DNA from: Undaria pinnatifida
Taxonomy: Eukaryota > Sar > Phaeophyceae > Laminariales > Alariaceae
NCBI GenBank assembly: GCA_012845835.1
Contig: JABAKD010000024.1
Coordinates: 2,887,061-2,951,060 of the forward strand
Length of the DNA stretch: 64,000 nucleotides
Reading direction: 5' to 3'
The notes under the pieces: model-generated
Databases searched by the model: none
What the model was told of the DNA's origin: nothing
What the model saw: the letters and a program-made list of their open reading frames with translations, nothing else
Shown here: piece after piece, positions 63,861-64,000 of the stretch
How the letters are laid out: the number at the start of each line of letters is the position of its first letter
How positions within the stretch are numbered: position 1 is the stretch's first letter
Position numbers and translations under genes: made by a program

Positions 63861-64000
63861 ATGGCAGAGCCACAGAGAGAGCGAGACGGCGGGGACTCTT
63901 TCCTTGCCACCGCCGATAGCATTGAGCAGCAATACCGCACGGCCTTCTGCGCGTTGAAATATACACGCAGCAGTTACAAATCAGCCATTTATATGGATAG
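63861..64000 (+). CDS. Possible first exon, cut by the window end
   Basis: ATG at 63861 opens a plus-strand frame that reaches the window edge without a stop. It reads MAEPQRERDGGDSFLATADS, then IEQQYRTAFCALKYTRSSYK. The composition is protein-like; no upstream intron border is obvious. The family is not recognised. Confidence 0.35.
   Translation, partial: MAEPQRERDGGDSFLATADSIEQQYRTAFCALKYTRSSYKSAIYMD

Overview
This is a eukaryotic nuclear window, most likely from a large-genome brown alga or another multicellular stramenopile. The evidence is: short GC-rich exons with GT-AG borders inside introns of up to about 6 kb, scattered TTAGGG-type repeats, abundant CAG/GTT/GGT microsatellites, many short DNA-transposon derivatives, and a spliced membrane-bound hybrid histidine kinase. 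The phylum is an inference. I found no rRNA, convincing tRNA, operon or CRISPR array.

Layout. 1-4.5 kb: repeats plus one good minus-strand exon (3247-3354). 4.5-38.7 kb: one very long plus-strand gene. I assembled it exon by exon from splice borders, reading phase and domain order. It encodes several membrane segments, a histidine-kinase-like core, a long low-complexity linker and a receiver domain, about 1,170 residues, or about 1,220 if a candidate first exon at 4575 belongs to it. All exon phases fit from 7696 to the stop at 38705-38707. Its introns hold most of the mobile elements and an eEF1A fragment (5929-6093, minus).

38.7-48 kb: gene-poor and packed with nested MITE-like elements and two satellites (44.7-45.8 and 46.5-47.5 kb). 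48.1-62.8 kb: scattered minus-strand exons. The last two (50227-50376 and 48109-48231, with stop) join in phase into a C-terminus resembling the Tim44/MRPL45 (NTF2-like) fold. Exons at 54478-54618 and 62709-62820 may belong to the same or a neighbouring gene. A possible plus-strand first exon runs off the right end (63861-64000).

Mobile fraction. I defined families from repeated copies within the window. A: about 270 bp, termini GACGCGTGCTACGATAGAGG. B: about 300 bp, ACCAAGGCTACGGTAG. C: about 85 bp, inserted at TTAA, piggyBac-like. D: about 250 bp, GACTGATTCTACGATAG. E: about 270 bp, TCATCCCACGGTAGGG. F: about 550 bp with a C-rich end. G: a dispersed repeat. I: a CAA-tailed SINE-like repeat. 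K and L: short repeats. A GGGTC-rich family shows a perfect 8-bp target duplication (hAT-like).

The most notable signals: the kinase-like protein appears to lack nearly every canonical catalytic motif, and several of its exon-intron borders have been tandemly duplicated or amplified nearby, leaving decoy splice sites in the introns. Satellites and element ends also appear to serve as splice-site polypyrimidine tracts.
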